DNA from: Rhodobacterales bacterium
GTDB taxonomy: Bacteria > Pseudomonadota > Alphaproteobacteria > Rhodobacterales > Rhodobacteraceae
NCBI GenBank assembly: GCA_003249215.1
Contig: QKJR01000097.1
Span: 62,001-126,000, forward strand
Length of the DNA stretch: 64,000 bases
Direction of reading: 5' to 3'
The position numbers and the translations under genes were made by a program. This document shows positions 54,841 to 64,000 of this stretch, piece after piece; the stretch's first letter is position 1, and every line of letters starts with the position of its first letter. The notes under the pieces were generated by a model. That model saw only the letters and a list, made by a program, of their open reading frames with translations. It did not search any database and was not told the DNA's origin.

Positions 54841-55875
54841 ATGAGCACCGCCAGCCAACTTGAATTCGGCCTCGATACGTTCGGGGACATCACCCACGAC
54901 GACACCGGCCTGCGTACGCCCGCGCAGGTGATCCGTGACACGCTCGACGAAGGCATCCTCGCCGATCAGCTCGGCGTCGATTACTTTGGCCTCGGCGAGC
55001 ATCACCGCCCCGATTTCGCGATCTCGGCGCCCGAGCCGATCCTCGGCGCGCTGCTCGCGCGTACGAGCCGCATCAAGGGCGGCACCTCGGTCACGGTGCT
55101 CAGCTCGGACGACCCGATCCGTCTCTATCAGCGCTTCGCCACGCTCGACGCGATCGCGCCGGGCCGCGCCGAGATCACCATCGGCCGGGGCTCGTTCACC
55201 GAGAGCTTCCCGCTCTTCGGCTATTCGCTCGACGATTACGAGACCCTGTTTCAGGAGAAATCGCAGCTCATCGCGCAGCTGATCACCGAAGAGAAGATCA
55301 GCACCAAGGGCAACCACACCCCCACGCTGAAGGGCGTCACCGTGCACCCGCGCCCGGAAACCGCGCTGCGGGTCTGGCGCGGCATGGGCGGCAGCCCGCA
55401 ATCGGTGGTCGAGGCCGCGGCGATGGGGATGCCGCTGATGATGGCGGTGATCGGCGGGGATCCTGCGCGCTTTGCCCCCTTCGTCGATCTCTATGCCCGT
55501 GCGCATGCGCAGATCGGCACGCCGGTTCTGCCGGTCGGCGTGCATTCCCCGGGCCATGTCGGCGAGACGGATGAGAGCGCGCGCGAGGAATATTTCGGCG
55601 GCTATGCGGCGATGCATGAGGCGATCGGGCGCGCGCGCGGCTGGCCGCGGCTGAGCCGGGCGGCCTATGAGGCCGAGATCGCGCATGGCTCGCTCTATGT
55701 CGGCAGCCCCGAGACGGTGGCGCAGAAAATCGCGCGCACGGTGCGCACGCTGGGTCTGGCGCGGTTCACGCTGAAATATTCCTCGGGGCCGCAGGATTAC
55801 CGCACCAACCTGCACAACATCGAGCTTTATGGGTCGAAGGTCATTCCCCGGGTGCGCGAATTGCTCGCCGAATGA
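54841..55875 (+). CDS. LLM-class flavin-dependent oxidoreductase
   Basis: A 344-residue luciferase-like monooxygenase fold. LGVDYFGLGEHHRPDFA is the family N-terminal signature, followed by LGALLARTSRIKGGTSVTVLSSDDP and DAIAPGRAEITIGRGSFTESFPLFGY; it ends FTLKYSSGPQDY. It probably uses FMNH2 (or F420-like cofactor in actinobacterial relatives) on an unknown substrate. The AGGAG site before ATG 54841 fixes the start; the 19-residue in-frame extension to 54784 is set aside. It converges with zapE. Confidence 0.87.
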   Translation: MSTASQLEFGLDTFGDITHDDTGLRTPAQVIRDTLDEGILADQLGVDYFGLGEHHRPDFAISAPEPILGALLARTSRIKGGTSVTVLSSDDPIRLYQRFATLDAIAPGRAEITIGRGSFTESFPLFGYSLDDYETLFQEKSQLIAQLITEEKISTKGNHTPTLKGVTVHPRPETALRVWRGMGGSPQSVVEAAAMGMPLMMAVIGGDPARFAPFVDLYARAHAQIGTPVLPVGVHSPGHVGETDESAREEYFGGYAAMHEAIGRARGWPRLSRAAYEAEIAHGSLYVGSPETVAQKIARTVRTLGLARFTLKYSSGPQDYRTNLHNIELYGSKVIPRVRELLAE

Positions 55876-55893
55876 GTGCGGCGGCGCGGGGCG

Positions 55894-56967
55894 TTACACC
55901 TCGCGCCCCCAATCGGCGCCCTGCATCTCGCGCAGGCGGCTCGCGGTGCGCTCGAATTCGAAACTGCCGGTGCCTTCGTTGTAAAGCCGCTCGGGCTCGT
56001 CCGCGGCCGAACAGATCAGCCGCACCTTGGCCTCATAGAGCGCGTCGATCAGCGTGACGAAGCGTTTCGCCTCGTTGAAATTCGCCGACGACAGATGCGG
56101 GATCTCGTCGATCATCAGCACCCGCACGGCGCCGGCCAGCGCCAGATAATCGGCCGGGCCCAGCATCGCGCCGCACAGATCCCAGAAGCCCGCGCGCCCG
56201 ACGCCATTGTGAAACTGCGGGATCACCACCTCGCGGCCCTTCACATTCAGGACCAGCCGGTCGCTGTCATGGCCCGAAAGCTCGTCCCAGAGCGCATCCA
56301 TCGCGGCCTTGGCCTCATGCCCCGCGGGCGTGAAATAGACCTGCGCGCCGGACAGGCGATGCTGGCGATAATCGGTCTCGCTCTCGATCTCGTGGACATC
56401 GAAATTCGCCTCGATCCAGGCGATGAAGGGCAGGAAGAGCTGTCGGTTGAGCCCGTTCTTGTAAAGCTCGGAGGGCACCCGGTTCGAAGTGGTGACGATG
56501 GTGACGCCCAGCGCGGTCAGCACCTCGAAGAGCCGGCCCACGATCATCGCATCGGCAATGTCGGTGATCTGCATCTCGTCAAAGCACAAAAGCCGGATCT
56601 CGGCCGCGATCTCCTTGGCGGCGGGCATCAGGGCATCCTCGACCTTGGCGCGGCGCGCCTCGTCGATACGGGCCTGCACCTCTTGCATGAAGGCATGGAA
56701 ATGCACGCGCCGCTTGGGCACCGCGACCGCATCGCAGAAAAGATCCATCAGCATCGACTTGCCGCGCCCGACACCGCCCCAGAGGTAAAGCCCGCGCTGC
56801 GCCGGCGCAGGTTTGGCAAGAAAGCCGAAAAGCGGCTTCTTGACCGGAACCTCAAGGCCCGCGCGCACCCGTTCGAGCATCGGCAGAACCGCGCGCTGCG
56901 CCGCATCGGCATGGAGCGTGCCCGCAGCGACACGGGCGTCATAGATCTGGGTCAAAGTCTCGGTCAT
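55894..56967 (-). CDS. zapE: Cell division ATPase ZapE (AFG1-like)
   Basis: A 357-residue AAA-type P-loop ATPase. The Walker A motif GGVGRGKS is at residues 64-71, Walker B is LLCFDEMQITDI, and TTSNRVPSELYKNGLNR is the sensor region. ZapE acts with the Z-ring under stress in E. coli; the mitochondrial relative is AFG1/LACE1. The ATG at 56967 begins MTETLTQIYDARV. It is divergent from the DUF4170-waaA-lpxK operon. Confidence 0.93.
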   Translation of the reverse strand: MTETLTQIYDARVAAGTLHADAAQRAVLPMLERVRAGLEVPVKKPLFGFLAKPAPAQRGLYLWGGVGRGKSMLMDLFCDAVAVPKRRVHFHAFMQEVQARIDEARRAKVEDALMPAAKEIAAEIRLLCFDEMQITDIADAMIVGRLFEVLTALGVTIVTTSNRVPSELYKNGLNRQLFLPFIAWIEANFDVHEIESETDYRQHRLSGAQVYFTPAGHEAKAAMDALWDELSGHDSDRLVLNVKGREVVIPQFHNGVGRAGFWDLCGAMLGPADYLALAGAVRVLMIDEIPHLSSANFNEAKRFVTLIDALYEAKVRLICSAADEPERLYNEGTGSFEFERTASRLREMQGADWGREV

Positions 56968-57037
56968 GCCCGAGCGATAGCCCTTCGCGCCCGATTTGAA
57001 AAGCGCCGAACACGGGTGCCCGGTGCCGCGGCGCAGC

Positions 57038-57066
57038 TTGAGCTTGCGGGGGGCCTCGGCTAGTGT
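57038..57066 (+). promoter_or_regulatory. Sigma-70-like promoter for DUF4170-waaA-lpxK
   Basis: TTGAGC (57038-57043), a 17-base spacer and TAGTGT (57061-57066) precede the ATG at 57101 by about 28 bases. Picked by eye. Confidence 0.45.
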
Positions 57067-57100
57067 GCGCCGGACTCAGCAGGGAGCCTACAGGAACGCC

Positions 57101-57358
57101 ATGACCGCCAAATCCCCCCAGCGTCTGCATCTGGTCTTCGGCGGCGAGCTCGTCTCGCCCTCGCGCAATGAATTCAAGGATGTGTCGAAGATCCATATGG
57201 TCGGCATCTTCCCGAATTACGCGAGCGCCTACAGCGCCTGGAAGGCCGAGGCGCAACGCACCGTGGACGATGCCCACAGCCGCTATTTCATCGCCCATCT
57301 GCATCGCCTGCGCGACGAAGAGATGGCCGCCTCGCCGACCGAAGAACTCGGCGGCTGA
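57101..57358 (+). CDS. DUF4170 protein
   Basis: An 85-residue cytoplasmic protein with the DUF4170 pattern: LVFGGELVSPSRNEFKDVSKIHMVGIFPNY then AWKAEAQRTVDDAHSRYFIAHLHRL. No membrane segment or signal peptide is seen. It is the first gene of the Kdo/lipid A operon, ten bases before waaA, and a promoter points at it. The family is largely alphaproteobacterial and is often found beside Kdo or lipid A genes, but its role is unknown. Confidence 0.85.
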   Translation: MTAKSPQRLHLVFGGELVSPSRNEFKDVSKIHMVGIFPNYASAYSAWKAEAQRTVDDAHSRYFIAHLHRLRDEEMAASPTEELGG

Positions 57359-57368
57359 CCCCGAGAAG

Positions 57369-58622
57369 ATGACCCGGTCGCTTCTGCTCGGCTTGCGGCT
57401 CGGGTTCGGCGCATTGCGTCGGCCGGCGGCGGCAAGCGTGTCGGCGACCATTGCCGTGCCGCGCCCGGAAGGGCCGCTGATCTGGCTCAGTCTGGGATCG
57501 CAAGCCGATCTGGTCGCGAGCGCGCAGTTGCTCATCCGGCGGCTGTGCGCGCAGCGCCCCGGGTTGCGGATATTGCTGAGCACGCCGGGGGACACCCCCG
57601 CCGAGCTCGCCGCCGGTCACCCCGAAACCGTCATCATTGCCCCCGCGCCCGAGGATCTGCCCGCGGCGGTGGGCGCGATGCTCGATCACTGGCGGCCCGA
57701 TCTGCTCGTGCATCTCGGCAACGACCTGCCCGCGGCGCTGATCCGCGCCGCCGAGAGCCGCGGCGTGGCGCAGATGCTCGCCGATGCGCGGGTCGGGCTC
57801 GATGCGGCGGGGCGCTGGCATCTGGTGCGCGGCATGACCCGGGCGCTGCTGGACCGGATGGGGCGGATTCTCGTGCGCGATCAGACAAGCGCCGCCGCGC
57901 TCGCGCGGCTCGGGATCGCGGCCGAGCGGGTCGAGGTCGGCGGGCTTCTGGGCGAGCCGCCCGAACCGCTGAAATGTTCGGAGAACGAGCGCGCCGCGAT
58001 CGCGGCGCAGATGCGGCAAAGGCCGGTCTGGCTCGCGACCTCGGTGCCCGAGGCCGAGATGGGCGCCGTTCTCGCCGCGCATACCCATGTGCTGCGCCAT
58101 GCGCATCGGATGCTGCTGATCCTCGCGCCCGATGCGCCCGGCGATGCCGCGGTTCTGGCCGAACAGCTGCGCGCAGAGGGCTGGAGCGTCGGCCGCCGAT
58201 CCTGGGAGGGCGAGCCCGATGACGATGTGCAGATCTTTCTGGCGGATGATCCGAACGATTACGGGCTCTGGTATCGGCTCTCGCCGCTGAGCTTCATGGG
58301 CGGCACCTTCAGCGGCGCGGCGCTCGCGCCGCGTTCGCCGCTTGAACCCGCGGCCCTTGGTGCGGCGGTGATCCACGGCCCACGCACCGCGCCCTTCGCG
58401 GCGGATTATGCCCGTCTCGACGAGGCCCGGGCCGCGCGGCCGATCGCGATGCCGCTCGGGCTCGGCGAGGCACTGGCCGATCTGATTGCGCCCGACCGCG
58501 CCGCGCAGCTCGCGCATAATGCCTGGGCAGTGACCTCGGGCGGGGCCGGGGCGGCGGCGGCGGTCGCACAGGCGATCCTTGCCGAGCTCGATCGGGCTGC
58601 GGGCGACGAAGGGAGACGCTGA
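57369..58622 (+). CDS. waaA: 3-deoxy-D-manno-octulosonate (Kdo) transferase
   Basis: A 417-residue GT30 enzyme adding Kdo to lipid A precursor at the inner leaf of the inner membrane. A basic, hydrophobic start [19 protein letters not shown] is the likely membrane anchor. [32 protein letters not shown] is near the centre, and [35 protein letters not shown] holds the sugar-nucleotide site. It has only 10 bases after the DUF4170 gene and overlaps lpxK by one base. The N-terminal half is divergent from enterobacterial WaaA. Confidence 0.88.
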   Translation: MTRSLLLGLRLGFGALRRPAAASVSATIAVPRPEGPLIWLSLGSQADLVASAQLLIRRLCAQRPGLRILLSTPGDTPAELAAGHPETVIIAPAPEDLPAAVGAMLDHWRPDLLVHLGNDLPAALIRAAESRGVAQMLADARVGLDAAGRWHLVRGMTRALLDRMGRILVRDQTSAAALARLGIAAERVEVGGLLGEPPEPLKCSENERAAIAAQMRQRPVWLATSVPEAEMGAVLAAHTHVLRHAHRMLLILAPDAPGDAAVLAEQLRAEGWSVGRRSWEGEPDDDVQIFLADDPNDYGLWYRLSPLSFMGGTFSGAALAPRSPLEPAALGAAVIHGPRTAPFAADYARLDEARAARPIAMPLGLGEALADLIAPDRAAQLAHNAWAVTSGGAGAAAAVAQAILAELDRAAGDEGRR

Positions 58623-59611
58623 TGCAGACACCGGCTTTCTGGTTCAGCCCGCCGGGCCGCCCCGCCCTCGCCGCGCGACTGCTCGCGCCGCTCGGCGCGC
58701 TCTACGCCCGGGGCACCGCCCGGCGCGTGGCGCAGCCGGGGATGCGCGCCGGCGTGCCGGTGATCTGCGTGGGCAATATCAACGCGGGCGGCACCGGCAA
58801 GACACCGACCGTGATCGCCTTGGTGCAGCATCTGGCCGCGCGCGGGATCACGGCCCATGTCGTCACCCGCGGCCATGGCGGCAGTCTGAGCGGACCGGTC
58901 CGCGTCGATGAACGCGCGCATGGCGCCGATCAGACCGGCGACGAGGCACTGTTGATTGCGGCCTTCGCACCGACCTGGGTGGCCAAGGATCGCGCCGCGG
59001 GGGCAGAGGCGGCCGTGGCGGCAGGCGCGCAGGCGATCGTGCTCGACGACGGGCATCAGAACCCCGCGCTGATCAAGGATCTGTCGATCGTCGTGGTCGA
59101 TGCTGTGAAGGGCTTCGGCAACGGGCTCTGCCTGCCTGCCGGGCCCCTGCGCGAGCCGGTGGCGGCGGGGATGGCGCGGGCCGATCTCTTGCTGTCGGTC
59201 GGGCCACCCGCCGCGCAGGCCGAGTTTCGCGCGCGCTGGGGGGCGGCCATTGCCGTGCCGCATCTGGCCGGCGTGCTCGAACCGCTGCAAACCGGGATGG
59301 ATTGGGAGGGGCTGCGGGTGCTCGCCTTCGCCGGCATCGGCCATCCCGAGAAGTTCTTCGCCACCTTGCGCGAGCTTGGCGCCGAAGTGCTGCGCGGTGA
59401 GGCGCTCGAGGATCATCAGCCTTTCACCCGCGCCCTGCTGACCCGGCTCGAGACCGAGGCCAAGCTGATGGGCGCGCAACTCGTGACCACCGAGAAAGAT
59501 GCCGTGCGTCTGCCCGAGAGCTTCCGCCCCAAGGTGCTCGCCCTGCCGGTGCGCCTGCAGATCGCCGACACGGCCCCGCTCGATGCTGCGCTCGCCCGGC
59601 TCGGGCTCTAG
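58622..59611 (+). CDS. lpxK: Tetraacyldisaccharide 4'-kinase
   Basis: A 329-residue P-loop kinase that phosphorylates the 4' position of the lipid A disaccharide. The Walker A motif [10 protein letters not shown] is at residues 52-61, and later landmarks are [38 protein letters not shown] and [13 protein letters not shown]. It overlaps waaA by one base, so the two are coupled. The stop TAG shares CTAG with the convergent CoA-transferase gene (59608-59611). Confidence 0.95.
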   Translation: MQTPAFWFSPPGRPALAARLLAPLGALYARGTARRVAQPGMRAGVPVICVGNINAGGTGKTPTVIALVQHLAARGITAHVVTRGHGGSLSGPVRVDERAHGADQTGDEALLIAAFAPTWVAKDRAAGAEAAVAAGAQAIVLDDGHQNPALIKDLSIVVVDAVKGFGNGLCLPAGPLREPVAAGMARADLLLSVGPPAAQAEFRARWGAAIAVPHLAGVLEPLQTGMDWEGLRVLAFAGIGHPEKFFATLRELGAEVLRGEALEDHQPFTRALLTRLETEAKLMGAQLVTTEKDAVRLPESFRPKVLALPVRLQIADTAPLDAALARLGL

Positions 59612-60750
59612 GCTTTCTCGGAGAGGCTGCTGCGCACCTCGGCATCGTGCTGGCCAAGCCGCGGCGAGGGTCGGTCGATCGCCAGTTCCGCCCCCGAGAA
59701 GGTGATCGGAAGGCGCACGCCCGGCACGCCCTCGGGCGCGATCTGCATCCCGCGCGCGACGATCTGCGGATCGGCAAAGACATCGCCCATCTCGTTGATC
59801 GGCCCGGCGGGAACACCCACCGCCTCGCAAGCCGAAAGCAGGCCGGCGCGGGTGAACCCACGGGTGCGGGCGGAGAGGATCTCGGTGATTTCCTCGCGGT
59901 TGGCGATGCGAACCGCGTTGGTCAGGAACCGCGCATCTTTACCGATTTCAGGAATTTCAAGAATTCCGCACAGCTTCACGAACTGACTGTCGTTGCCGAC
60001 CGCGAGAATCACGAACCCGTCCGAACAGGGAAAGACCGCATAGGGCACCAGATTGGGATGCGCATTGCCCATTCGCCGCGGCGAGGTGCCGGTGGCGAGA
60101 TAGTTCATCGCCTGATTGGCCATGATCGCGGTGGCCACGTCGAAGAGCGCCATATCGACATGCTGCCCCTCGCCAGTGGTCGAGCGCTGGTGCAACGCGG
60201 CAAGGATCCCGGTCGAGGCGTAGATGCCGGTGAAGACATCTGTGACCGCGACGCCCACCTTCTGCGGCTCGCCATCGGGGGCGCCGGTCACGCTCATCAG
60301 GCCCGACATGCCCTGAATGATGTAGTCATAGCCCGCGCGATGCGCATAGGGGCCGCTCTGCCCGAAGCCGGTGACCGAGCAGTAGATCAGCCGCGGATTG
60401 ACCGCGCGCAGGCTCTCGTAATCGAGCCCGTATTTCGCGAGGCCACCGACCTTGAAATTCTCGATCAGCACATCGGCCTCGGCCACAAGCTTGCGCACGA
60501 AGGCCTGCCCCTCGGGGGTACGGAAATCCGCGGTGACCGAGCGTTTGCCGCGGTTCGTCGCGTGGAAATAGGCAGCCGAGGTCTCGCCCGCATGTTCGAG
60601 GAAGGGCGGCCCCCAGCGTCGTGTGTCGTCCCCCTCGGGCGCCTCGACCTTGATCACATCCGCGCCGAGATCGGCGAGGATCTGACCGGCCCAGGGGCCC
60701 GCCAGAATCCGCGCCAGCTCGACGACTTTCACACCGGCAAGAGGGGTCAT
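59608..60750 (-). CDS. CaiB/BaiF family CoA-transferase
   Basis: A 380-residue class III CoA-transferase. The start [36 protein letters not shown] is the family hallmark, followed by [34 protein letters not shown] with the catalytic Asp in the GYDYI segment, and [13 protein letters not shown] near the middle. It moves CoA between carboxylic acids; the substrates cannot be read off the sequence. It stands downstream of the DsbA-like gene with three bases between, and converges with lpxK. Confidence 0.9.
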   Translation of the reverse strand: MTPLAGVKVVELARILAGPWAGQILADLGADVIKVEAPEGDDTRRWGPPFLEHAGETSAAYFHATNRGKRSVTADFRTPEGQAFVRKLVAEADVLIENFKVGGLAKYGLDYESLRAVNPRLIYCSVTGFGQSGPYAHRAGYDYIIQGMSGLMSVTGAPDGEPQKVGVAVTDVFTGIYASTGILAALHQRSTTGEGQHVDMALFDVATAIMANQAMNYLATGTSPRRMGNAHPNLVPYAVFPCSDGFVILAVGNDSQFVKLCGILEIPEIGKDARFLTNAVRIANREEITEILSARTRGFTRAGLLSACEAVGVPAGPINEMGDVFADPQIVARGMQIAPEGVPGVRLPITFSGAELAIDRPSPRLGQHDAEVRSSLSEKA

Positions 60751-60753
60751 GGG

Positions 60754-61404
60754 TCAGAGCTTCGCGTCGAGAATTTTTTTCAGGTCCGCATAGGACATGT
60801 TCGAATATTTCTCGCCGTCGATGATCAGCGTGGGCGTCGCGTCGATCTTGTCGTCGGTCGCGTGCTTTTGATAGGTCGCGACCATCGCCTGCATCCGCGC
60901 CTGATCGTTCAGACAGGTGTCGATCTGCTCCTTCGAAAGCCCGGCCTTGAGCCCGATCTTGCGCAGGTTGGCGCCGATCGTGGCCTCCTTGCCGTCACCG
61001 ATCCATTCCTTCTGGGTGTCGTAGATCATGCCCGAAACGGCATGGTATTTCGGTGCGCCGACACAGCCCGCAATCGCCCCGGCCCAGAGCCCGAACTTGT
61101 CGAAATAAACCTCGCGGTGAATGAATTTCACCTTGCCGGTGTCGATGTAATCGCGCTTGAGCGGCGCGAAGACATCCATGTGGAAATGCGAGCAATGCGG
61201 GCAGGTGTAGGAGGCATATTCGATGATCGTGATCGGCGCATCGGCACTGCCCAGCGGGATATCGGGCAGGATCTCGGCATCGGCCGCGGCGGCAGGCGTA
61301 ACGAAGCTCGTCTGGGTGCCGCTCTGGCGCGTGGCGATCCAGCCGCCGGTGACGGCGACGACGGCGGCCCCGGCCAGACCGAGAAGAAGAGAGCGACGGT
61401 TCAT
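60754..61404 (-). CDS. DsbA-family thioredoxin-domain protein
   Basis: A 216-residue exported protein with a C68-P-H-C71 redox motif in YASYTCPHCSHFH and a cis-Pro loop in DATPTLIIDG. The N-terminus MNRRSLLLGLAGAAVVAVTGG has two Arg before a hydrophobic run, so Tat export is possible as well as Sec. It would help disulfide formation or reduction in the periplasm. It overlaps the DUF721 gene by four bases and is three bases from the CoA-transferase. Confidence 0.9.
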   Translation of the reverse strand: MNRRSLLLGLAGAAVVAVTGGWIATRQSGTQTSFVTPAAAADAEILPDIPLGSADAPITIIEYASYTCPHCSHFHMDVFAPLKRDYIDTGKVKFIHREVYFDKFGLWAGAIAGCVGAPKYHAVSGMIYDTQKEWIGDGKEATIGANLRKIGLKAGLSKEQIDTCLNDQARMQAMVATYQKHATDDKIDATPTLIIDGEKYSNMSYADLKKILDAKL

Positions 61405-61958
61405 GAGGGATCAGCCTTTCGTTGCGCGGCCCGGCGGGCCGACTTGGTCATTACGTTCTGCGCGAGCTGCTCGAGAGCGGCGCGCAAGCCTTCATCGGTG
61501 ATCGGTTCGGCCGTGGCGGCGGCGCGGGCCACCACCTCGGGCGCGGGCGGCGCGGGCGCGGGTTTCGGCGCGGGGGTGAACTGAGCCTGCCCCTCGGCAA
61601 AACCGGTGGGGGCGGTCTGGGTCAGGATCACCCGCGAAATCGCGTTGTAGCCATAGACGGCATTCACCTTCTCGCGGATCCGCGGCAACTGCATCTGCAG
61701 CATCGGCGCCGAGGCCCCCCGCACGAGCAGGGTGAGCGTGGCGCCAAAGCCACCCTTGGCGTAACCGATCTTCACCGGCAAGGTCTGGGCGGCGATCTCG
61801 GCGCCCACCACCTCGGGCCAGTGGGTCAGCAGCCGGGAGACGGCAAAGCCGCGGCTCTCGCCCGCGGTGCGGATCCGTTCGCGCAACAGCCCGCCCGCGG
61901 CTTCGAAACCGCGCATCCGGCGCTCTGGCGCCTTCGATCGGGGCGTGTCGGAACTCAT
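61401..61958 (-). CDS. DUF721 (DciA-like) protein
   Basis: A 185-residue protein. The N-terminal part carries the DUF721 core: SRLLTHWPEVVGAEIAAQTLPVKIGYAKGG and LLVRGASAPMLQMQLPRIREKVNAVYGYNAISRVIL. A Pro/Ala linker and a short basic helix end it. DciA-type members load the DnaB helicase in bacteria without DnaC, so a replication role is plausible. I use ATG at 61958. It overlaps the DsbA-like gene and is divergent from mutY. Confidence 0.85.
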   Translation of the reverse strand: MSSDTPRSKAPERRMRGFEAAGGLLRERIRTAGESRGFAVSRLLTHWPEVVGAEIAAQTLPVKIGYAKGGFGATLTLLVRGASAPMLQMQLPRIREKVNAVYGYNAISRVILTQTAPTGFAEGQAQFTPAPKPAPAPPAPEVVARAAATAEPITDEGLRAALEQLAQNVMTKSARRAAQRKADPS

Positions 61959-62046
61959 CCGGGCTTTCCTCTCCTGCGGCGCTATTCTAGGCAGGGCGCC
62001 GGGCCCATGGCCAGCGGATAGCACGACACGGGGGCATAAAGATTGC

Positions 62047-63120
62047 GTGAGAGCGAGGCAAGATTTGCGCAGCGGTGAAGAGGCATTGGCGGGGGCAGCG
62101 CTGCTCGCGTGGTACGACCGGGCGGCGCGGGTGATGCCCTGGCGCGTGGGCCCGGCCGAGCGCATGGGCGGCGCGCGGCCCGATGCCTATGCGGTCTGGC
62201 TCTCCGAGGTGATGCTGCAACAGACGACAGTCGCGGCAGTGCGCGATTACTTCCGCCGCTTTACCGCGCGCTGGCCGAGCGTGAGCGATCTCGCCGCGGC
62301 GGCGGATGCCGATGTCATGGCCGAATGGGCGGGGCTTGGCTATTACGCGCGGGCGCGGAACCTTTTGAAATGCGCCCGCGCCGTGGTGTCCGATCACGGT
62401 GGGCGTTTCCCCGAAACGGCCGAAGGCCTTCGCGCCCTGCCCGGAATCGGCCCCTATACCGCGGCCGCCGTCGCGGCGATCGCCTTCGATGAGCCCGCCG
62501 TGGTGGTCGATGGCAATGTCGAGCGGGTCGTTTCGCGGCTCTGGGCGGTCACCGATCCGTTGCCCGGCGCCAAGGTGCGACTGACCGAGCTTGCCGGGCG
62601 GATCACGCCCGCGGATCGCCCCGGTGATCATGCCCAGGCGATGATGGATCTGGGCGCCACGATCTGCACCCCGCGCAGCCCCGATTGCGCGGCCTGCCCG
62701 GTCGCCGCCTTCTGCACGGCGCGCGCGCAGGGCATCGCCGCCAGCCTGCCGCGCAAGGCGCCGAAAGCGGAAAAGCCCACGCGCCGCGGTTTCGCTTATG
62801 TGGTGCTCGACCCTGACGGCGCCGTCCTGCTCGAGCGCCGCCCCGACAGGGGCCTCTTGGGCGGCACGCTCGGCTTTCCCGGCTCGGACTGGACCGAAGC
62901 CCCCGATCCACGCCCGCCGTTGAGCGCCGATTGGCGCGTGGCCCCCGCCGCGGTGCGCCACACCTTCACCCATTTCCATCTCGAGCTGACCGTGATGACC
63001 GCGCGCGCCACGGGCGCGGGTTTCACCTCGCGCGCGGCGTTCCGCCCCGGCGATCTGCCCACGCTGATGCGCAAGGTCTGGGAGGCGGCGCAGAGTGCCG
63101 ATTGGTCGCAACCTGACTGA
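62047..63120 (+). CDS. mutY: A/G-specific adenine glycosylase
   Basis: A 357-residue HhH-GPD glycosylase that removes adenine opposite 8-oxoguanine. SEVMLQQTTVAAVRDYFRRF, the HhH LRALPGIGPYTAAAV and the AFDEPAVVVDGNVERVVSRL segment with the catalytic Asp are present. Four [4Fe-4S] cysteines are C207, C214, C217 and C223. A MutT-like C-terminal domain has HTFTHFHLEL. The start is uncertain: GTG 62047 is used, and TTG 62065 with a GAGG site is an alternative. Confidence 0.92.
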   Translation: MRARQDLRSGEEALAGAALLAWYDRAARVMPWRVGPAERMGGARPDAYAVWLSEVMLQQTTVAAVRDYFRRFTARWPSVSDLAAAADADVMAEWAGLGYYARARNLLKCARAVVSDHGGRFPETAEGLRALPGIGPYTAAAVAAIAFDEPAVVVDGNVERVVSRLWAVTDPLPGAKVRLTELAGRITPADRPGDHAQAMMDLGATICTPRSPDCAACPVAAFCTARAQGIAASLPRKAPKAEKPTRRGFAYVVLDPDGAVLLERRPDRGLLGGTLGFPGSDWTEAPDPRPPLSADWRVAPAAVRHTFTHFHLELTVMTARATGAGFTSRAAFRPGDLPTLMRKVWEAAQSADWSQPD

Positions 63121-63175
63121 TTGCCTCGGGAAACTCGCACGCTATCATGGCCGCGTCCCGCGTCAGAGGTGCCCG

Positions 63176-64000
63176 ATGTCGACCCGCGAAGAACTCCGCC
63201 GCCCCGGCCATGCCCTGCCCTTCTGGCTCTCGCTGGGGACGTTACCGCTCGTGGTGATCGAGGCGCGCTTCGGGGGCTGGACGCTGATCCTGCTGCCGAC
63301 CTACGCCTGGTGGCTGGTGACGATGCTCGACCAGATCCTCGGGCGCAACGCGGATCAGCCCGACACCGAGACGCCCGAGGCCGAGCTTTTCTGGTATCGG
63401 CTGATCACGCTGATCTGGTTCCCGATGCAGGCGCTGGCGATCTTCGGCACGATCGCCTGGGTGACCCATACCGACCATCTGAACGGGCTCGAGGTCATCG
63501 CGCTGATGTTCGGGCTCGGCGTCATCTCGGGTACGATCGGCATCGTCTATGCGCATGAACTGCTGCATCAGAAGACGAAGCTGGAACGCTGGCTCGGCGA
63601 TCTGCTTCTGGCCACCGTGCTTTATTCACATTTCCGCACCGAGCATCTTCTCGTCCATCACCTTTGGGTCGGCACGCCGCGCGATGCGGTCTCGGCGCGC
63701 TACAACGAAGGGTTTCACCGCTTCTTCTGGCGCGTTCTGCTCGAATGCCCGGCAAGCGCCTGGCAGGCCGAGGCGCTGATGCTCAAACGTGCGGGCCGGC
63801 CGCTGTGGCACCCGGGCAATCCGTTCTGGCGCTATGGCGCGCTGCAGGTGCTCGCCCTGATCGCGGCCTTCGCTGTCGGCGGCTGGCTCGGGGTCTGCCT
63901 CTTCGTGCTGCAGGCCTTCTTTGCGGTCTGGCAGCTCGAACTGACCAATTACGTCGAGCATTACGGGCTCACCCGCGAATATCGGGGCGAGGGGCGCTAT
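63176..64000 (+). CDS. alkB: AlkB-type alkane 1-monooxygenase / fatty acid hydroxylase, 3'-truncated by window end
   Basis: The first 275 residues of a membrane di-iron hydroxylase. Histidine boxes are H127-E-L-L-H131 (AHELLHQKTK), EHLLVHH at 156-162 and NYVEHYG at about 258, the last being specific to AlkB-like enzymes. Hydrophobic helix pairs lie before and after the first two boxes. It would add oxygen to a terminal methyl group of alkanes or related chains, taking electrons from rubredoxin. AGAGGTGCCCG precedes the ATG. The gene continues beyond the window. Confidence 0.88.
   Translation, partial: MSTREELRRPGHALPFWLSLGTLPLVVIEARFGGWTLILLPTYAWWLVTMLDQILGRNADQPDTETPEAELFWYRLITLIWFPMQALAIFGTIAWVTHTDHLNGLEVIALMFGLGVISGTIGIVYAHELLHQKTKLERWLGDLLLATVLYSHFRTEHLLVHHLWVGTPRDAVSARYNEGFHRFFWRVLLECPASAWQAEALMLKRAGRPLWHPGNPFWRYGALQVLALIAAFAVGGWLGVCLFVLQAFFAVWQLELTNYVEHYGLTREYRGEGRY

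Noticed and set aside
53314-55815. 833-codon open frame on the minus strand
   Set aside because: Antisense to folC and the LLM gene, with shadow composition and no motif.

Overview
The window is dense, high-GC DNA (roughly two-thirds G+C by eye) with the gene content and order of an alphaproteobacterium of the Rhodobacterales (Rhodobacter/Paracoccus-like). Clues are a Rhodobacter-type porin, a DUF1674 gene beside rsmB, purH-lspA-DUF3035-M16-M16-mutL, a DUF3576 lipoprotein upstream of leuS-holA, DUF4170-waaA-lpxK, accD-folC, and a CenR-like response regulator. I assign 63 protein genes, two of them cut by the window ends. I see no rRNA, tRNA, CRISPR array, insertion sequence or prophage.

Bases 1-7963 look accessory. 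One tightly overlapping plus-strand operon holds an ABC importer (ATPase tail and permease), a CodA-like amidohydrolase, an FAD-linked oxidase, two flavodoxin-fold reductases, an IPNS-like Fe(II) oxygenase and a creatininase-family hydrolase. A PhnM-like amidohydrolase follows. Together they suggest uptake and stepwise breakdown of a nitrogen heterocycle whose identity the sequence does not give. This is the best candidate here for an undescribed pathway.

Bases 7979-28386 are mostly core. They hold an ALDH7 dehydrogenase, a predicted SdhE-independent SDH assembly factor (DUF1674), an rRNA methyltransferase, a heparinase-like protein and purH. After these come lspA, an outer-membrane lipoprotein, an M16 peptidase pair, mutL and rmuC. 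The block ends with two transport or regulatory genes, ribA with a periplasmic transpeptidase, yggS and a major porin.

Bases 28526-45010 carry leuS-holA, a flavoprotein, MFS and EamA transporters, and the AMP-to-hypoxanthine salvage pair ade-amn. HU, a lytic transglycosylase and dapD with a LysE-type exporter follow. Bases 45102-64000 carry a LOG protein with a GT39 glycosyltransferase, rlmN, an IalB-like protein, an ReAV-type asparaginase, accD-folC and zapE. They also hold the Kdo/lipid A pair waaA-lpxK, a CoA-transferase, a DsbA-like protein, a DUF721 protein, mutY and an AlkB-type hydroxylase cut by the window end.

Between genes there is a family of short GC-hairpin elements with an AAATA core (six copies), several clear intrinsic terminators, and sigma-70-like promoters picked by eye. 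All function calls come from reading motifs and neighbourhoods; no searches were run.
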